Of a DNA stretch of 26,732 bases, positions 1 to 9,226 are shown piece after piece. Within the stretch, counting starts at the first letter, position 1, and every line of letters begins with the position of its first letter. The position numbers were made by a program, and so were the translations under genes. Location of the stretch: IMG/VR virus record IMGVR_UViG_3300023174_000569, positions 1-26,732 of that record; one strand, 5' to 3'. Origin of the DNA: a virus. The notes under the pieces were generated by a model. That model did no database searches. It worked only from the letters and a program-made list of their open reading frames with translations, and was not told the DNA's origin.

Positions 1-465
1 CATATCCTGCATTGGTAGCATAATTTGAAATTCCTGCTGTTGTAGCATAACCAGCAAACGAACCATATCCTGCATTGGTAGCATAATTTGAAATTCCTGC
101 TGTTGTAGCATAACCAGCAAACGAACCATATCCTGCATTGGTAGCATAATCTGAAACTCCTGCTCTTGTAGCATATCCAGCAGCACCAGCGTATCCTGCG
201 AATGTTGCATAATTTACATTTCCTGCCGCTGTGGAATATTCTGCAGCGCCAGCGTATCCTGCGAATGTTGCATAATTTACATTTCCTGCCGCTGTAGAAT
301 ATTCTGCAGCACCAGCGTATCCTGCGAATGTTGCATAATTTACATTTCCTGCCGCTGTAGAATATTCTGCGGCGCTAGCATATCCTGCGAATGTTGCATA
401 ATTTGCATTTCCTGCTGCTGTAGAATATTCTGCAGCACTAGCATATCCTGCGAATGTTGCATAAT
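1..465 (-). repeat. 63-bp in-frame tandem repeat array inside the fibre gene
   Basis: Seven full 63-bp units lie at 1-63, 64-126, 127-189, 190-252, 253-315, 316-378 and 379-441, followed by a 24-bp partial unit at 442-465. Units 1 and 2 are identical. Units 1-3 form one subtype (encoding YATNAG/YGSFAG/YATTAG) and units 4-7 a second (YATFAG/YASAAE/YSTAAG). The period is exactly 21 codons, so unit gain or loss keeps the frame. The array begins exactly at the window edge and probably continues. Confidence 0.95.
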
Positions 466-1384
466 TAGCTATAAGGTATCCATCAGCGGTCATTTGGGGT
501 TGGATAAGAGGCTTTGTACTTAAAACTTTACCAACCTCCTGTCCATTTGTAAGTATAGGATAGGCGCCTAAATAATAATACTGTCCTAAATCATTTGGAT
601 AGATACTTATACGACGTCCGTTATTATCCTGTATATAAACACCGTTAGAAGCATATCGAGCAGACCCCAAAGAATTTGAATATAAATCTAATTTTGGATA
701 ATAAGCTGCTGTTAATTCTGCACCGTTCCCATTATTATATAAAGTTAAACGACTTAATGTTCCATCTGTTCTAAGATCTGCATATTGACTGTTACCCTTA
801 GAAAGATAAAGAAGAGGTATTCCATCTTTGTATCCTAAAATTGCATTACCATAACCTCTTTCAATATATAAAGATCCTTCTTTTTCGCCATCAATTAAAC
901 TAACAACTCCTCTATAAGAAATAATAGAAACTTTATTAAAAGAACCTACATCAAAATTTATATAAGATGCAGAGGTAGGTTTTTCAAATTTTAATCCATA
1001 GTTAGTAGCATAAATTCTAAAAGGATCAGTTCCTATATCTACTTGAAAATCATTATATGAACCGTAACCGCCTGCTCTTGCTCGCATAAAAATCTCACCA
1101 TATTCAGTTTGATATCTAAATTCATCTGGAGCAATTAAGTTTCTTCTATTGAGTGCATTATTCCCAAACGTAGAGTTAATAAACACATTTCCAACTGGAC
1201 AAGTTGTATTTCCAATATCTAAACTTCCTGGTCGAGTTAATGGATTTAAATTATTATCTACAGGTATAGATATGCTTCCACCTCCATTAGCAGGAAAAAC
1301 GTTTAAATAACCAGCTGGAGGGATTATACCTCCTGGCGGTGTCGCCACATATCCGGCCGCTATATCAGTAAAAATTGTTGCCAT
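1..1384 (-). CDS. Tail fibre-like protein with 21-residue repeats, C-terminus cut off by the window edge
   Basis: An open frame starts with ATG at 1384-1382 and has no stop to position 1, giving 461 codons. An AAAGGA SD lies a few bases upstream, 11 bp after the previous gene's stop. The N-terminal ~320 residues are beta-rich and begin MATIFTDIAAGYVATPPGG. After a segment reading LIQPQMTADGYLIA comes an array of 21-residue repeats built as 6+6+9 residues, with units such as YATFAG, YASAAE and YSTAAGNAN, then YATNAG, YGSFAG and YATTAGISN. Such Ala/Gly/Tyr repeats are typical of elongated trimeric phage fibres. Its place at the end of the tail module and its repeats suggest a distal fibre or side appendage that helps contact the host. 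The receptor-binding end, if present, lies outside the window. No enzymatic motif is visible. Confidence 0.8.
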   Translation of the reverse strand, partial: MATIFTDIAAGYVATPPGGIIPPAGYLNVFPANGGGSISIPVDNNLNPLTRPGSLDIGNTTCPVGNVFINSTFGNNALNRRNLIAPDEFRYQTEYGEIFMRARAGGYGSYNDFQVDIGTDPFRIYATNYGLKFEKPTSASYINFDVGSFNKVSIISYRGVVSLIDGEKEGSLYIERGYGNAILGYKDGIPLLYLSKGNSQYADLRTDGTLSRLTLYNNGNGAELTAAYYPKLDLYSNSLGSARYASNGVYIQDNNGRRISIYPNDLGQYYYLGAYPILTNGQEVGKVLSTKPLIQPQMTADGYLIANYATFAGYASAAEYSTAAGNANYATFAGYASAAEYSTAAGNVNYATFAGYAGAAEYSTAAGNVNYATFAGYAGAAEYSTAAGNVNYATFAGYAGAAGYATRAGVSDYATNAGYGSFAGYATTAGISNYATNAGYGSFAGYATTAGISNYATNAGY

Positions 1385-1395
1385 TTTATTTCCTT

Positions 1396-2757
1396 TTATC
1401 CGTCATATTCAAATACACATTCTGCATTTGATTTTGGAGATGTAGTAGACCCAATAGATCCCATTCTCAAAGGATCACATATGTCAATTGGATGAGTTGA
1501 AAATATTTTAACATTTATTCCATCTAAACCTTTTAAAAGTGATCCTTTACAATAAACATAATTAAATGTTGCAACATGTCCGTATTCTAACATATAAACA
1601 CTAAGGTCTATATAAGAGCGTTTAGAATTATTCCATACTTGAAGTATTCCTGAAGTACTACTAAACTTAAGATCTGTATAATAAGTATGAGAAAACCAAA
1701 AACTAGCTTGACTTTTTGTATAAAAAGCTGTATATGAATACGTATTAGAATACGCAGGATCTTGCCAAAATTGTAAAATTCCATTCCTGTTAGAGTTCCA
1801 TAGTAAGTTAGTTCCATCACCGTCTTTAGACCAAATAGCTGATTCTTTTGAACCTGGAGCGCAAGATATTATAAAATGATTATAATAATAATCATTCCAA
1901 ATATGTAAAGCGCCAGATCCTCTAGAATTCCATAATAAATTAGTTCCAAATTTATCATAAGCCCAATAAGATGTCTCATAATTATTCACTAAGATTCCAA
2001 AATATTGGCCATTTCTATTAGTCAATGACCATAATAATTCGTCTGTTGAGGGGGTTACTCCAAATTCATGAGAACTATAATATGAGGATACTTTAAATCC
2101 AAAATATGCAGAGCCAGTACTACCAACTACAGCTAGAGCAGATCCTGGAGTTAATGCTTGACCAAAATAACTTAAATTATATCCTGCCGCTATTTGTGGC
2201 CAAGTTCCATCTACTTGAGCAAAAGATGCACCGCCACCGTCATAAGCATAAGTATAAACAGAAGATTTATATGGATCTAAAGCTATAAGGTTTCTAGAAT
2301 AATTATCAGAAGCTTCACATTGAAGTATTCCCTTGTCAAATGTTAATGAATACTTTTGGGAATTATAATTTTTATTAATACGAAAAAGTTCATTAGATCC
2401 ATCATAACTAAAATTCATTGCGCTGCTATTGATCATCTCGAAGAAGCTATTTTTCAAAGTTGTTCTCTCAACTGTCAAACCTGCAACTGTTTGAAATTGT
2501 ATTTGAGCTTTATAATCTGTACGAGATCCAAAAAATATTTCTAGAAAATTCGTGCCATTGGTTGGGCTACTTGCTCTAACACCAAATTCATTTAAATTTA
2601 AACGAGCAGGCTGATTTCCTATCTTACCAAACACATACCATGTTGGACAACTAGGATCATTTCCTTGTTTAGAAAAACAAGGAGAAGAGGTCGAGTATCT
2701 CGACCTATTTATAGTTAAAGGAAATATATCCTTACCAGCTGTAACGTAAAAAGCCAT
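1396..2757 (-). CDS. Putative tail fibre or tip protein with W-rich internal repeats
   Basis: A 453-residue protein whose function I do not recognise from motifs. A strong AGGAGG SD lies 11 bases before the ATG, inside the end of the upstream gene, and the frame ends TAA at 1398-1396. From about residue 239 there are diverged repeats with the core (T/D)(N/E/D)LLW(N/S)...NG(I/A)L..W, at roughly residues 239, 272, 316 and 361. The last three are spaced 44-45 residues. They contain many aromatic residues (W, Y, F), as in beta-propeller or beta-prism adhesins, but I cannot assign a fold. Nine or so cysteines are present, including PCFSKQGNDPSCP near the N-terminus. There is no signal peptide or membrane segment. 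It lies between the giant Ser/Thr-Gly protein and the repeat fibre, so a host-contact role is the best inference. A structural shaft or chaperone role is possible. Confidence 0.72.
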   Translation of the reverse strand: MAFYVTAGKDIFPLTINRSRYSTSSPCFSKQGNDPSCPTWYVFGKIGNQPARLNLNEFGVRASSPTNGTNFLEIFFGSRTDYKAQIQFQTVAGLTVERTTLKNSFFEMINSSAMNFSYDGSNELFRINKNYNSQKYSLTFDKGILQCEASDNYSRNLIALDPYKSSVYTYAYDGGGASFAQVDGTWPQIAAGYNLSYFGQALTPGSALAVVGSTGSAYFGFKVSSYYSSHEFGVTPSTDELLWSLTNRNGQYFGILVNNYETSYWAYDKFGTNLLWNSRGSGALHIWNDYYYNHFIISCAPGSKESAIWSKDGDGTNLLWNSNRNGILQFWQDPAYSNTYSYTAFYTKSQASFWFSHTYYTDLKFSSTSGILQVWNNSKRSYIDLSVYMLEYGHVATFNYVYCKGSLLKGLDGINVKIFSTHPIDICDPLRMGSIGSTTSPKSNAECVFEYDG

Positions 2758-2758
2758 T

Positions 2759-5700
2759 CTAGTACGAGCCTCCTGTTATATCTTGATAAATTACACTAGG
2801 ATTATTATCAGAATCTTTGCCACTTAAAATTAATTTAGCATAAAGATAATCATCATTGTAATGGTTTATTTTGTTTATATTAATAATAACTTGAGATATG
2901 TCAGACTCTATATTTTTTGTTATAGAATATTTGTTGCTATTAATCGGATTTATACTTATTAAATCTGAACTCAACCCACTTGAGTTTAGATACCCAGTTG
3001 AGACATTAAAACTATTTAAAAAGGTTTTGGTATAACTTGAATCTACATAACCAGTTAGTAACTTATTGGCAATTTTAGATATATTACCAGTAGCAATAAA
3101 TGGATCTATATATCCCGTGAATAAACTTCCGCTAACATTCTCTAAATAAGGATTATTTTGATAATAAGCCGTGCCGCTATTAACATTAAAATTCATATTT
3201 TTGCTTAAAATTAGATTGATTAGGCCTAATCCAGTAATCATTGAACCAATTGGGATATTTATTTTAGGAGACACAGATATATTCCTACTTAAAGATCCCG
3301 TAGCAGAAACGTAATTATCATAAAATCCAGTCCCAATTGAAGACCCAGTTAATATGATATTAGAGTCTAGTATAGTTGGATTTATTAAAATACCAGTTAT
3401 TTGTTGAGAGATATACTTAGACCCAAAATCTTGATCAAAATAATCTACATCAAAATATCCATCTAAAAGTCCAGATGTAAAAAATTTGCCAGACCTTGAT
3501 AGGACACTACTTACATTTGCTAATCCAATTATTTGTTCTTCAAAAAATCCAGTCGCATATAATATGTAATCTTGTTGACCAGAATAATCTGTAATAGGAT
3601 ATAGATTCAATGGTAATAAATTTTTTATTCTGCCAGAAGAATCTTGGGCTATAGATTTATCTTGTTTTAAATAAATACCAGTTTGAATATATCCAGAAGA
3701 ATTATTAATAACAAAACTAAGATTTGATAATGACCTAGTCATAGAATTATTTAAATAACCACTATAAGTATCAATTGTTCCGCTGTATGGAAATTCTACT
3801 TGACTAAAAATATATCCTGTAGATTGTAAGATCCCGCTAGATTCATAATAACCAGTTTTTCCTATATTAGTTTTAAATAACCCTGAACCAATTAATCCCG
3901 ATTTATTGTACTGTAATTCTGATCGCAAAGAAACAGGATTTAAAAGTACTCCAGATTTTAATTCTAAAAGATTTCTATTAAAACCTGTAACATAAGAAAC
4001 GTCTATTCCAGTTATAGTTCCAACTATCGGCAATATAGCCACCCCTGATTTTAAAACACCAGTATAATAAAGAACTTTTTCTAAAACAGAATTTCCAGAA
4101 CCAGTTATAATAGGCGAATTATTTAAATTATAAATATTATTTCCAATACTAAAATAATTTCTATTTTCGTAAGCTGGGTCAATTGATCTTATTCCTAAAT
4201 CAGAAAATCCAATTTTTTGAATCTCGCCAGGACCTCGACTTGACGAAATATTAACTCCTGTCCAACCGCTGATAGGAAAGTCTTGTGTTTTTAAACCAGA
4301 CCATCCATAACTATTTGAAGATTTTCTTCTAATTTGCCAACCGCTATTCGCATTATAAATAATATAATGATAATCTCCAACATATCCAGAAGTACTTAAT
4401 GGTGCACCAAAATTACTTATATTATTGTAATAGATAAATTGTCCATTTGGCGAAAGAGCAGTGCTAAAAGAAGAGCTATCTGTTTGCCAATATCTAAAAT
4501 ATAAATTTGGTGGCACATCTAGATTTGAGTAGTTTTTAGCAAAAGAACCAGTAGTTATTTCATAATTTGCTTGAAGAGTCTTTATCCCAGAATTTTCTGT
4601 TGTAAAAATTTCATTGTATCCAGAATAAGAAATTCCTGTTATTGTAGTTAAAACTGGAAATCCAAAAGAAGTATAAAGCGTGCCTTGGCCAGAAATGTAT
4701 AGTGGCACATAACCAGAAGAAGCTCCAGTATAATAAAAAACGCCAGAGTCTATTTTACTTTCTATGACCCCAGTAACATTATATTTATTTAACGAATAAT
4801 CTAAATTATTAAATACATCCATTTGTCCAGTTCCGCTAACTGGTGGATTATCAGAATAATATGATCCAGAGCCAATAAGATTATTAAATGTATAATTTTT
4901 AATAACTTCATTTTTTATATTAACATCATTGATATTAATATTATCAATTAAATCATATCCAGTACCGAATGTATTAAAATTATAATTAATATAATCAGAT
5001 TTTTTTCCACTTATTATAGGTAGATTAGAATACCCAGCGTTAGAATACCATTGTTTTACATCGACTGGACTATCTGGGCTCGTAGAATCGCTAGATCTAT
5101 ATAGTGTGATATTATTTTTTACGATTGTCCACCCAGAAATTGAAGTCCATCTTATAAAGGTATTATTTGATCCACTTAAAACATATAATTTTTTAGATGC
5201 TTGAGCTCCAATAGGCCCAAAAGAAGAGTTGTAAAGACCGCTTGGGGTATATAATCCATTTGCTATTTGACCGTCAGTATTATAAACAAAAACATTCTCT
5301 AAATTTCCATTATAAAATAATAATCCTGAAGAAAGACTGTATCCAGATGAACCATATTTATCATATAAAATTCCACTTCCATAGCCAGTCAATAATCCTG
5401 TACCATTTAAAAATCCAGAAGTTCTAAAACTATTCAATCCACTGGCTAAAATAAGATTTCCATAATTATTTGATCCTATATAATTTCCAGTACATGCCCC
5501 ATAACCAGTTAAACTTAAATTTACATTTAAAATTCCAGTTGCTATTTTATATCCATAAACATTTTGCGTTATATTTTCAACGTATTTTATATTATTAAGA
5601 TCGCCAGATATTTCCCCAGTGGCTAATATAGGAACGTTTGTGCCTGTTAAGTATCCGCTTCCTAACAAGTATCCACTTCCTAAAGCATTAACAAACGCTC

Positions 5701-7078
5701 GACCAGTAAAAATACAATTAGCGTATCCAGTAGAAATGCCAGACCCTAATATATTATTAATTTTTTGCTTTACTTTTCCAGTTATATATGCGCCTGTACT
5801 AAAACCAATATATGGAACTTTAGTATTATAAATGCTATTATTATAAGAACCAGAAACATTATAGTCATATAATGCGCCAGTTATATACCCTAATCCGCTT
5901 AAAGAGTTATTTGAAAATAAAACCGTAGTAGAGTTTCCAGTAGCTTCAAAATTAGATTCATTGACAAACTCTCCTGTAGAATATCCAGAAACATTTATTT
6001 TTATATTTTGGTTTAAATTTCCTGTTAAATAAGTTAAATCTGTTTCGTTAAAATTTTGATAAATTATTCCTGTTTCTATGGAATTTTTTATTAAATTAAA
6101 TCCCGTGGCAATTGCATTTTCTTGTGCAGATAAATAGCCAGATCCGCTTACAAAGCCTGTTAGATTTATATTTTTATATCCAGAAGCGAGTATTTTTGCT
6201 ACAACATTTCCTGTATATCCAGAATCATATTCTAAAGATATATAAAGTGGTTTTTCATAGTAAAATTTATCACTATTTCTTAAATCAAAAGAATCATAAT
6301 TTAACAAACAAATATCTCTTTTAAAATTTGCATTTAGGTCGTAGTTATTGAACATAAAATGTTCATTAAAATTAAATACATTAGTTTCATTTATTAACAC
6401 CGAATCAAATTTTTCATTTATATTACCAAAATCTGTATTTATGTATACATCAAATACGTTTTGAATACTTTTAAAATTTATCCCTGTGGTGGTTATATAA
6501 AAATTTGCACTCTCTTCTGGGTTTAAACTGCCAGTAAATTTATTAATAAATATTAAATTGTTTCTTGGCGTTATTGTGTTGTTTAAAAAACCATAATTTG
6601 TTCCAGATATATCGAGAATTTTTAAAACTTTATTTAATGAATTATTTTTTATCGTTCCTATTATATTTTCTCCGCTTATAAATCCTGAAGCAAAATTCAT
6701 CTCATAAGATGGAATCCCGCCATATATATATAAATCACCAGATATTGGCAGGTTAGTATTAAAATAAAATTTATTTATAGAGAAATTATTCTTACTTTGA
6801 TTTAAAAAAAATGGGGTAGAATTTATGAAATAACTATAATTATTAGAATTAATATCTCCAGATATGCTTAATATATCTCCAGAAGAAGTCCCATATACTA
6901 ATAAATTTGCTGGATCATAAAAATTATTATCTAAATTTTTAAAAGAAATACGATTATTACCTTCGCCAGAAAATCCAAATTCAAAATTTGTAGAATTGTT
7001 TTTAATATTTAAGTTTAAATTAAAACTTAAATTTGTTTGATTGTTAAAATTAAAAATATTATTTCCAGAGAATATCAT
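2759..7078 (-). CDS. Giant Ser/Thr-Gly-rich beta-structured tail protein
   Basis: A 1439-residue protein starting with ATG at 7078. It is preceded by AAGGAGC overlapping the stop of the hub-like gene, so translation is probably coupled. By hand count it has about 100 SG or TG dipeptides, often as (S/T)G-x-(I/L/V)-...(S/T)G, e.g. GSGYLLGSGYLTGT near residue 465, across nearly the whole length. Around residues 590-690 it carries a module with FIRWTSISGWTIV and a downstream W/Y pattern that recurs in the 678-residue tail protein. A second, weaker relative lies near residue 905 (IIYNANSGWQI). Only three cysteines are present. The composition is rich in Asn, Ser, Tyr, Ile and Gly, as in long beta-helical fibre or tip proteins, with no catalytic motif. 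Probably a large distal tail or fibre protein; the exact role is unknown. Confidence 0.75.
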   Translation of the reverse strand: MIFSGNNIFNFNNQTNLSFNLNLNIKNNSTNFEFGFSGEGNNRISFKNLDNNFYDPANLLVYGTSSGDILSISGDINSNNYSYFINSTPFFLNQSKNNFSINKFYFNTNLPISGDLYIYGGIPSYEMNFASGFISGENIIGTIKNNSLNKVLKILDISGTNYGFLNNTITPRNNLIFINKFTGSLNPEESANFYITTTGINFKSIQNVFDVYINTDFGNINEKFDSVLINETNVFNFNEHFMFNNYDLNANFKRDICLLNYDSFDLRNSDKFYYEKPLYISLEYDSGYTGNVVAKILASGYKNINLTGFVSGSGYLSAQENAIATGFNLIKNSIETGIIYQNFNETDLTYLTGNLNQNIKINVSGYSTGEFVNESNFEATGNSTTVLFSNNSLSGLGYITGALYDYNVSGSYNNSIYNTKVPYIGFSTGAYITGKVKQKINNILGSGISTGYANCIFTGRAFVNALGSGYLLGSGYLTGTNVPILATGEISGDLNNIKYVENITQNVYGYKIATGILNVNLSLTGYGACTGNYIGSNNYGNLILASGLNSFRTSGFLNGTGLLTGYGSGILYDKYGSSGYSLSSGLLFYNGNLENVFVYNTDGQIANGLYTPSGLYNSSFGPIGAQASKKLYVLSGSNNTFIRWTSISGWTIVKNNITLYRSSDSTSPDSPVDVKQWYSNAGYSNLPIISGKKSDYINYNFNTFGTGYDLIDNININDVNIKNEVIKNYTFNNLIGSGSYYSDNPPVSGTGQMDVFNNLDYSLNKYNVTGVIESKIDSGVFYYTGASSGYVPLYISGQGTLYTSFGFPVLTTITGISYSGYNEIFTTENSGIKTLQANYEITTGSFAKNYSNLDVPPNLYFRYWQTDSSSFSTALSPNGQFIYYNNISNFGAPLSTSGYVGDYHYIIYNANSGWQIRRKSSNSYGWSGLKTQDFPISGWTGVNISSSRGPGEIQKIGFSDLGIRSIDPAYENRNYFSIGNNIYNLNNSPIITGSGNSVLEKVLYYTGVLKSGVAILPIVGTITGIDVSYVTGFNRNLLELKSGVLLNPVSLRSELQYNKSGLIGSGLFKTNIGKTGYYESSGILQSTGYIFSQVEFPYSGTIDTYSGYLNNSMTRSLSNLSFVINNSSGYIQTGIYLKQDKSIAQDSSGRIKNLLPLNLYPITDYSGQQDYILYATGFFEEQIIGLANVSSVLSRSGKFFTSGLLDGYFDVDYFDQDFGSKYISQQITGILINPTILDSNIILTGSSIGTGFYDNYVSATGSLSRNISVSPKINIPIGSMITGLGLINLILSKNMNFNVNSGTAYYQNNPYLENVSGSLFTGYIDPFIATGNISKIANKLLTGYVDSSYTKTFLNSFNVSTGYLNSSGLSSDLISINPINSNKYSITKNIESDISQVIININKINHYNDDYLYAKLILSGKDSDNNPSVIYQDITGGSY

Positions 7079-7079
7079 T

Positions 7080-9197
7080 CTAGCTCCTTAATAGAATTTT
7101 TCTTGGTGTGACTTTGCTTATGCTTGTGTCCTGTTTTGAAGGAATAGGCGGACGATTTTGATAAGATACATTAGTAAAAACTCCATTCCCATCTATGCTC
7201 ATACTCCAAGATTTCAAACTTGGGTCAATTGCAGGAACATATTCTCCAATTATTTCATACGTTCTATTTTCGCTTATAGCATGGAAAGAAGAAACTTGGG
7301 CGTTGCCACCTCCAGCGCTTAAGTCTGTCAAAGAATATCTTAGACTTTGAACATTGTCACTATCTAATTCAGGAATAATATCTTTATTTGGGTCAACGAG
7401 TGCATCATTTATTTTGAGTTCGCCAGCCACAGACTTACTCATATCATCTGTTTTTTTGTACCAACCCCAAAATGTAGATGTAGATGGAAGGACTATTCCT
7501 CCTAAGCAATAACCTTTATTGTCTTCACTTCCTTGAAAAATTCCTGCAGCCCCTTTAGAGCATGATTGATTTAATATCTGACAAGCGTCTTGTTGTTGAT
7601 CTTCGCACGGTAATAAGCAATACGTATCTTTTTGATTTACTGGACGCTTTAATTCTTCATCTGGATGCAAACAAGAACTAGATTGAACACTTACTCCTGG
7701 CACGTTACTTTTCCAAGCCACAAAAGCTGCATTTGTAAAATCTCCGCCAAAGGCTGAACTATTAGAGTTATTTGTGCATTGTGAATATTTTTCTGCCAAT
7801 TCTCCTATTAAAGGAACAATAACGGGAGCATAATAGCTTCCCAAATCATCTATTTTAGATGGGGCGATATCTTTTGCTGATATATTTTTTCTCCAAAATC
7901 CACCCGCATCAATATCTGGATAAAATTCAGAAGTCGTTATTTTTCTAAATTCATTTGATATACAATTTTTTTCTTCGGTTGAGGCAGGTCGTGTTATACT
8001 AGCTTTATATAATATTCCATATTCTTGAATGGCAGCTGATTCTGCATTTATATAATAATTTTTTAGTTCATCGCTAAATCTTGTCAAATTCCAGTAAGTA
8101 AAACCTTGATTGACTAAATCCAATAAGCTGCTGTCTTGCATACAATCAGCTAATGCAAACATATCATTTTGGAGAAACCCTGCCGTAGGATTAACTGAAT
8201 ATAGCCCTCCATAAAACCCTAATCTACTATATAAACCAGCCTGTCTACAAATTTGGTCTCTCCACATCGGTCCCCTCATGGCAATAGCTCCCAATTGAAC
8301 ATCTAAGGTAAGAGTCGCATTCACAGGACTTAAAGTAAATTGGGTATAATTTTCTCTAGTCTGAGAAAGGCTTCTGGTAGGCTTCAAAGAAAAGCTTGAG
8401 CCATATTGCTTGTATGTACCATCCCTGCTGGATTCATATGTGCGTTTCTTTACATTTGGATTATTCGCTAGATCTGTATCTGCTATTGGTACCCCTTGCG
8501 ATCCATCTATAATTTTAACTTTGCCTAAATAATCAGTCATAAATGATGCACCAGCGTCCGAACATATACTAGAAAGAACTTCTCTTAAAGTACCCGTATA
8601 AGACAATGTTGCGTCACCTGCTCGGCTCAATAAACTAATATTTTCAATATGACTACCACAAGCAGCAATAAAATCATCAACCGAATAACCTGAATCTTTA
8701 TTATCGCAGGATAAAGCAGCGACTTGACCAACAGTTTTTTCCACTTGATCTTCACAATTTATACACTCTTTTTCTTCTTCGACTCCTTGAATCTCTCCAC
8801 CTAAAATAATCATTCCTCTTTCTATGCTTCCACAATACGTTGAGCGCGCACATACACCGTGACGATAATTAATTCCTACATAAGTAGTATCTAAAAAAGA
8901 AGATCCATCTAAGTATGTAAAATGTGCTGTGGTATATTCAGGATTATCTTCGTACGAAACCCCAAACAGTTTCATGGTTCCTCCTAAAGGAAACCCACCC
9001 CCAACTGTTATATTAGCTTGCGTATTCAACTCGGCACCACCAGGCCTAGAAGCCCTAGGAGGGTAAACTGCACTGACAATATACTTTGGCGGACTTTCTA
9101 TACCATTACTTTCTATTCTAAAGCTAAATATAGATCCACCAAAAGCTTCTCCTTCAACGCCATTAAAAATTATAGAATTTAATTTCTGATTTGTCAT
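7080..9197 (-). CDS. Putative tail hub/tip protein, cysteine-rich
   Basis: A 705-residue protein starting with ATG at 9197, preceded by ATAAGGT and the TGTAA/TATAA element in a 29-bp gap. The N-terminal ~120 residues hold YLDGSSFLDTTYVGINYRHG, a pattern I remember from hub-like proteins downstream of tape measures in marine phages. Residues ~205-235 (TLREVLSSICSDAGASF) resemble a helix seen in hub/Tal-type proteins, where a short helix precedes a beta domain. It has 17 cysteines, with clusters ECINC and CLLPCEDQQQDAC, whereas the tape measure appears to have none. G+C is visibly higher than in the flanking AT-rich genes. Role inferred: the central hub where the tape measure ends and fibres attach. 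Alternatives are a Dit-like ring protein or minor tail protein. No peptidase or muramidase signature is visible. Confidence 0.7.
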   Translation of the reverse strand: MTNQKLNSIIFNGVEGEAFGGSIFSFRIESNGIESPPKYIVSAVYPPRASRPGGAELNTQANITVGGGFPLGGTMKLFGVSYEDNPEYTTAHFTYLDGSSFLDTTYVGINYRHGVCARSTYCGSIERGMIILGGEIQGVEEEKECINCEDQVEKTVGQVAALSCDNKDSGYSVDDFIAACGSHIENISLLSRAGDATLSYTGTLREVLSSICSDAGASFMTDYLGKVKIIDGSQGVPIADTDLANNPNVKKRTYESSRDGTYKQYGSSFSLKPTRSLSQTRENYTQFTLSPVNATLTLDVQLGAIAMRGPMWRDQICRQAGLYSRLGFYGGLYSVNPTAGFLQNDMFALADCMQDSSLLDLVNQGFTYWNLTRFSDELKNYYINAESAAIQEYGILYKASITRPASTEEKNCISNEFRKITTSEFYPDIDAGGFWRKNISAKDIAPSKIDDLGSYYAPVIVPLIGELAEKYSQCTNNSNSSAFGGDFTNAAFVAWKSNVPGVSVQSSSCLHPDEELKRPVNQKDTYCLLPCEDQQQDACQILNQSCSKGAAGIFQGSEDNKGYCLGGIVLPSTSTFWGWYKKTDDMSKSVAGELKINDALVDPNKDIIPELDSDNVQSLRYSLTDLSAGGGNAQVSSFHAISENRTYEIIGEYVPAIDPSLKSWSMSIDGNGVFTNVSYQNRPPIPSKQDTSISKVTPRKILLRS

Positions 9198-9222
9198 ACC
9201 TTATGCCTTTATAAGATTACAC
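9198..9222 (-). promoter_or_regulatory. GTGTAA-N3-TATAA leader element before the hub-like gene
   Basis: On the minus strand the gap reads GTGTAA (9222-9217), TCT, TATAA (9213-9209), AGG, then CATAAGGT and the ATG. An inverted repeat, CTTAT/ATAAG with a 6-nt loop, spans 9215-9200. Closely similar strings precede the tape measure and the first chaperone-region gene. It could be a phage promoter (TATAA as the -10 box) or an RNA leader that controls access to the SD. Which it is cannot be told from sequence. Confidence 0.5.
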
Positions 9223-9226
9223 GAGT

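Noticed and set aside
1-465. Regular short repeats that could suggest a CRISPR array
   Set aside because: There are no unique spacers between repeats; units abut directly, have a 63-bp period, are in frame and encode a repetitive protein.
1608-1820. A 70-codon minus-strand frame within the 453-residue gene
   Set aside because: The main frame encodes the regular W-rich repeats across this stretch, while this one gives low-complexity I/L-rich sequence.
1-2757. A diversity-generating retroelement acting on the fibre genes
   Set aside because: No reverse transcriptase gene or template/variable repeat pair is visible; the repeats are simple tandem units.
7080-9197. A tail-associated lysin in the hub-like protein
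   Set aside because: I found no muramidase, NlpC/P60 or M23 peptidase active-site pattern; the cysteines are scattered or clustered without the expected Cys-His spacing.
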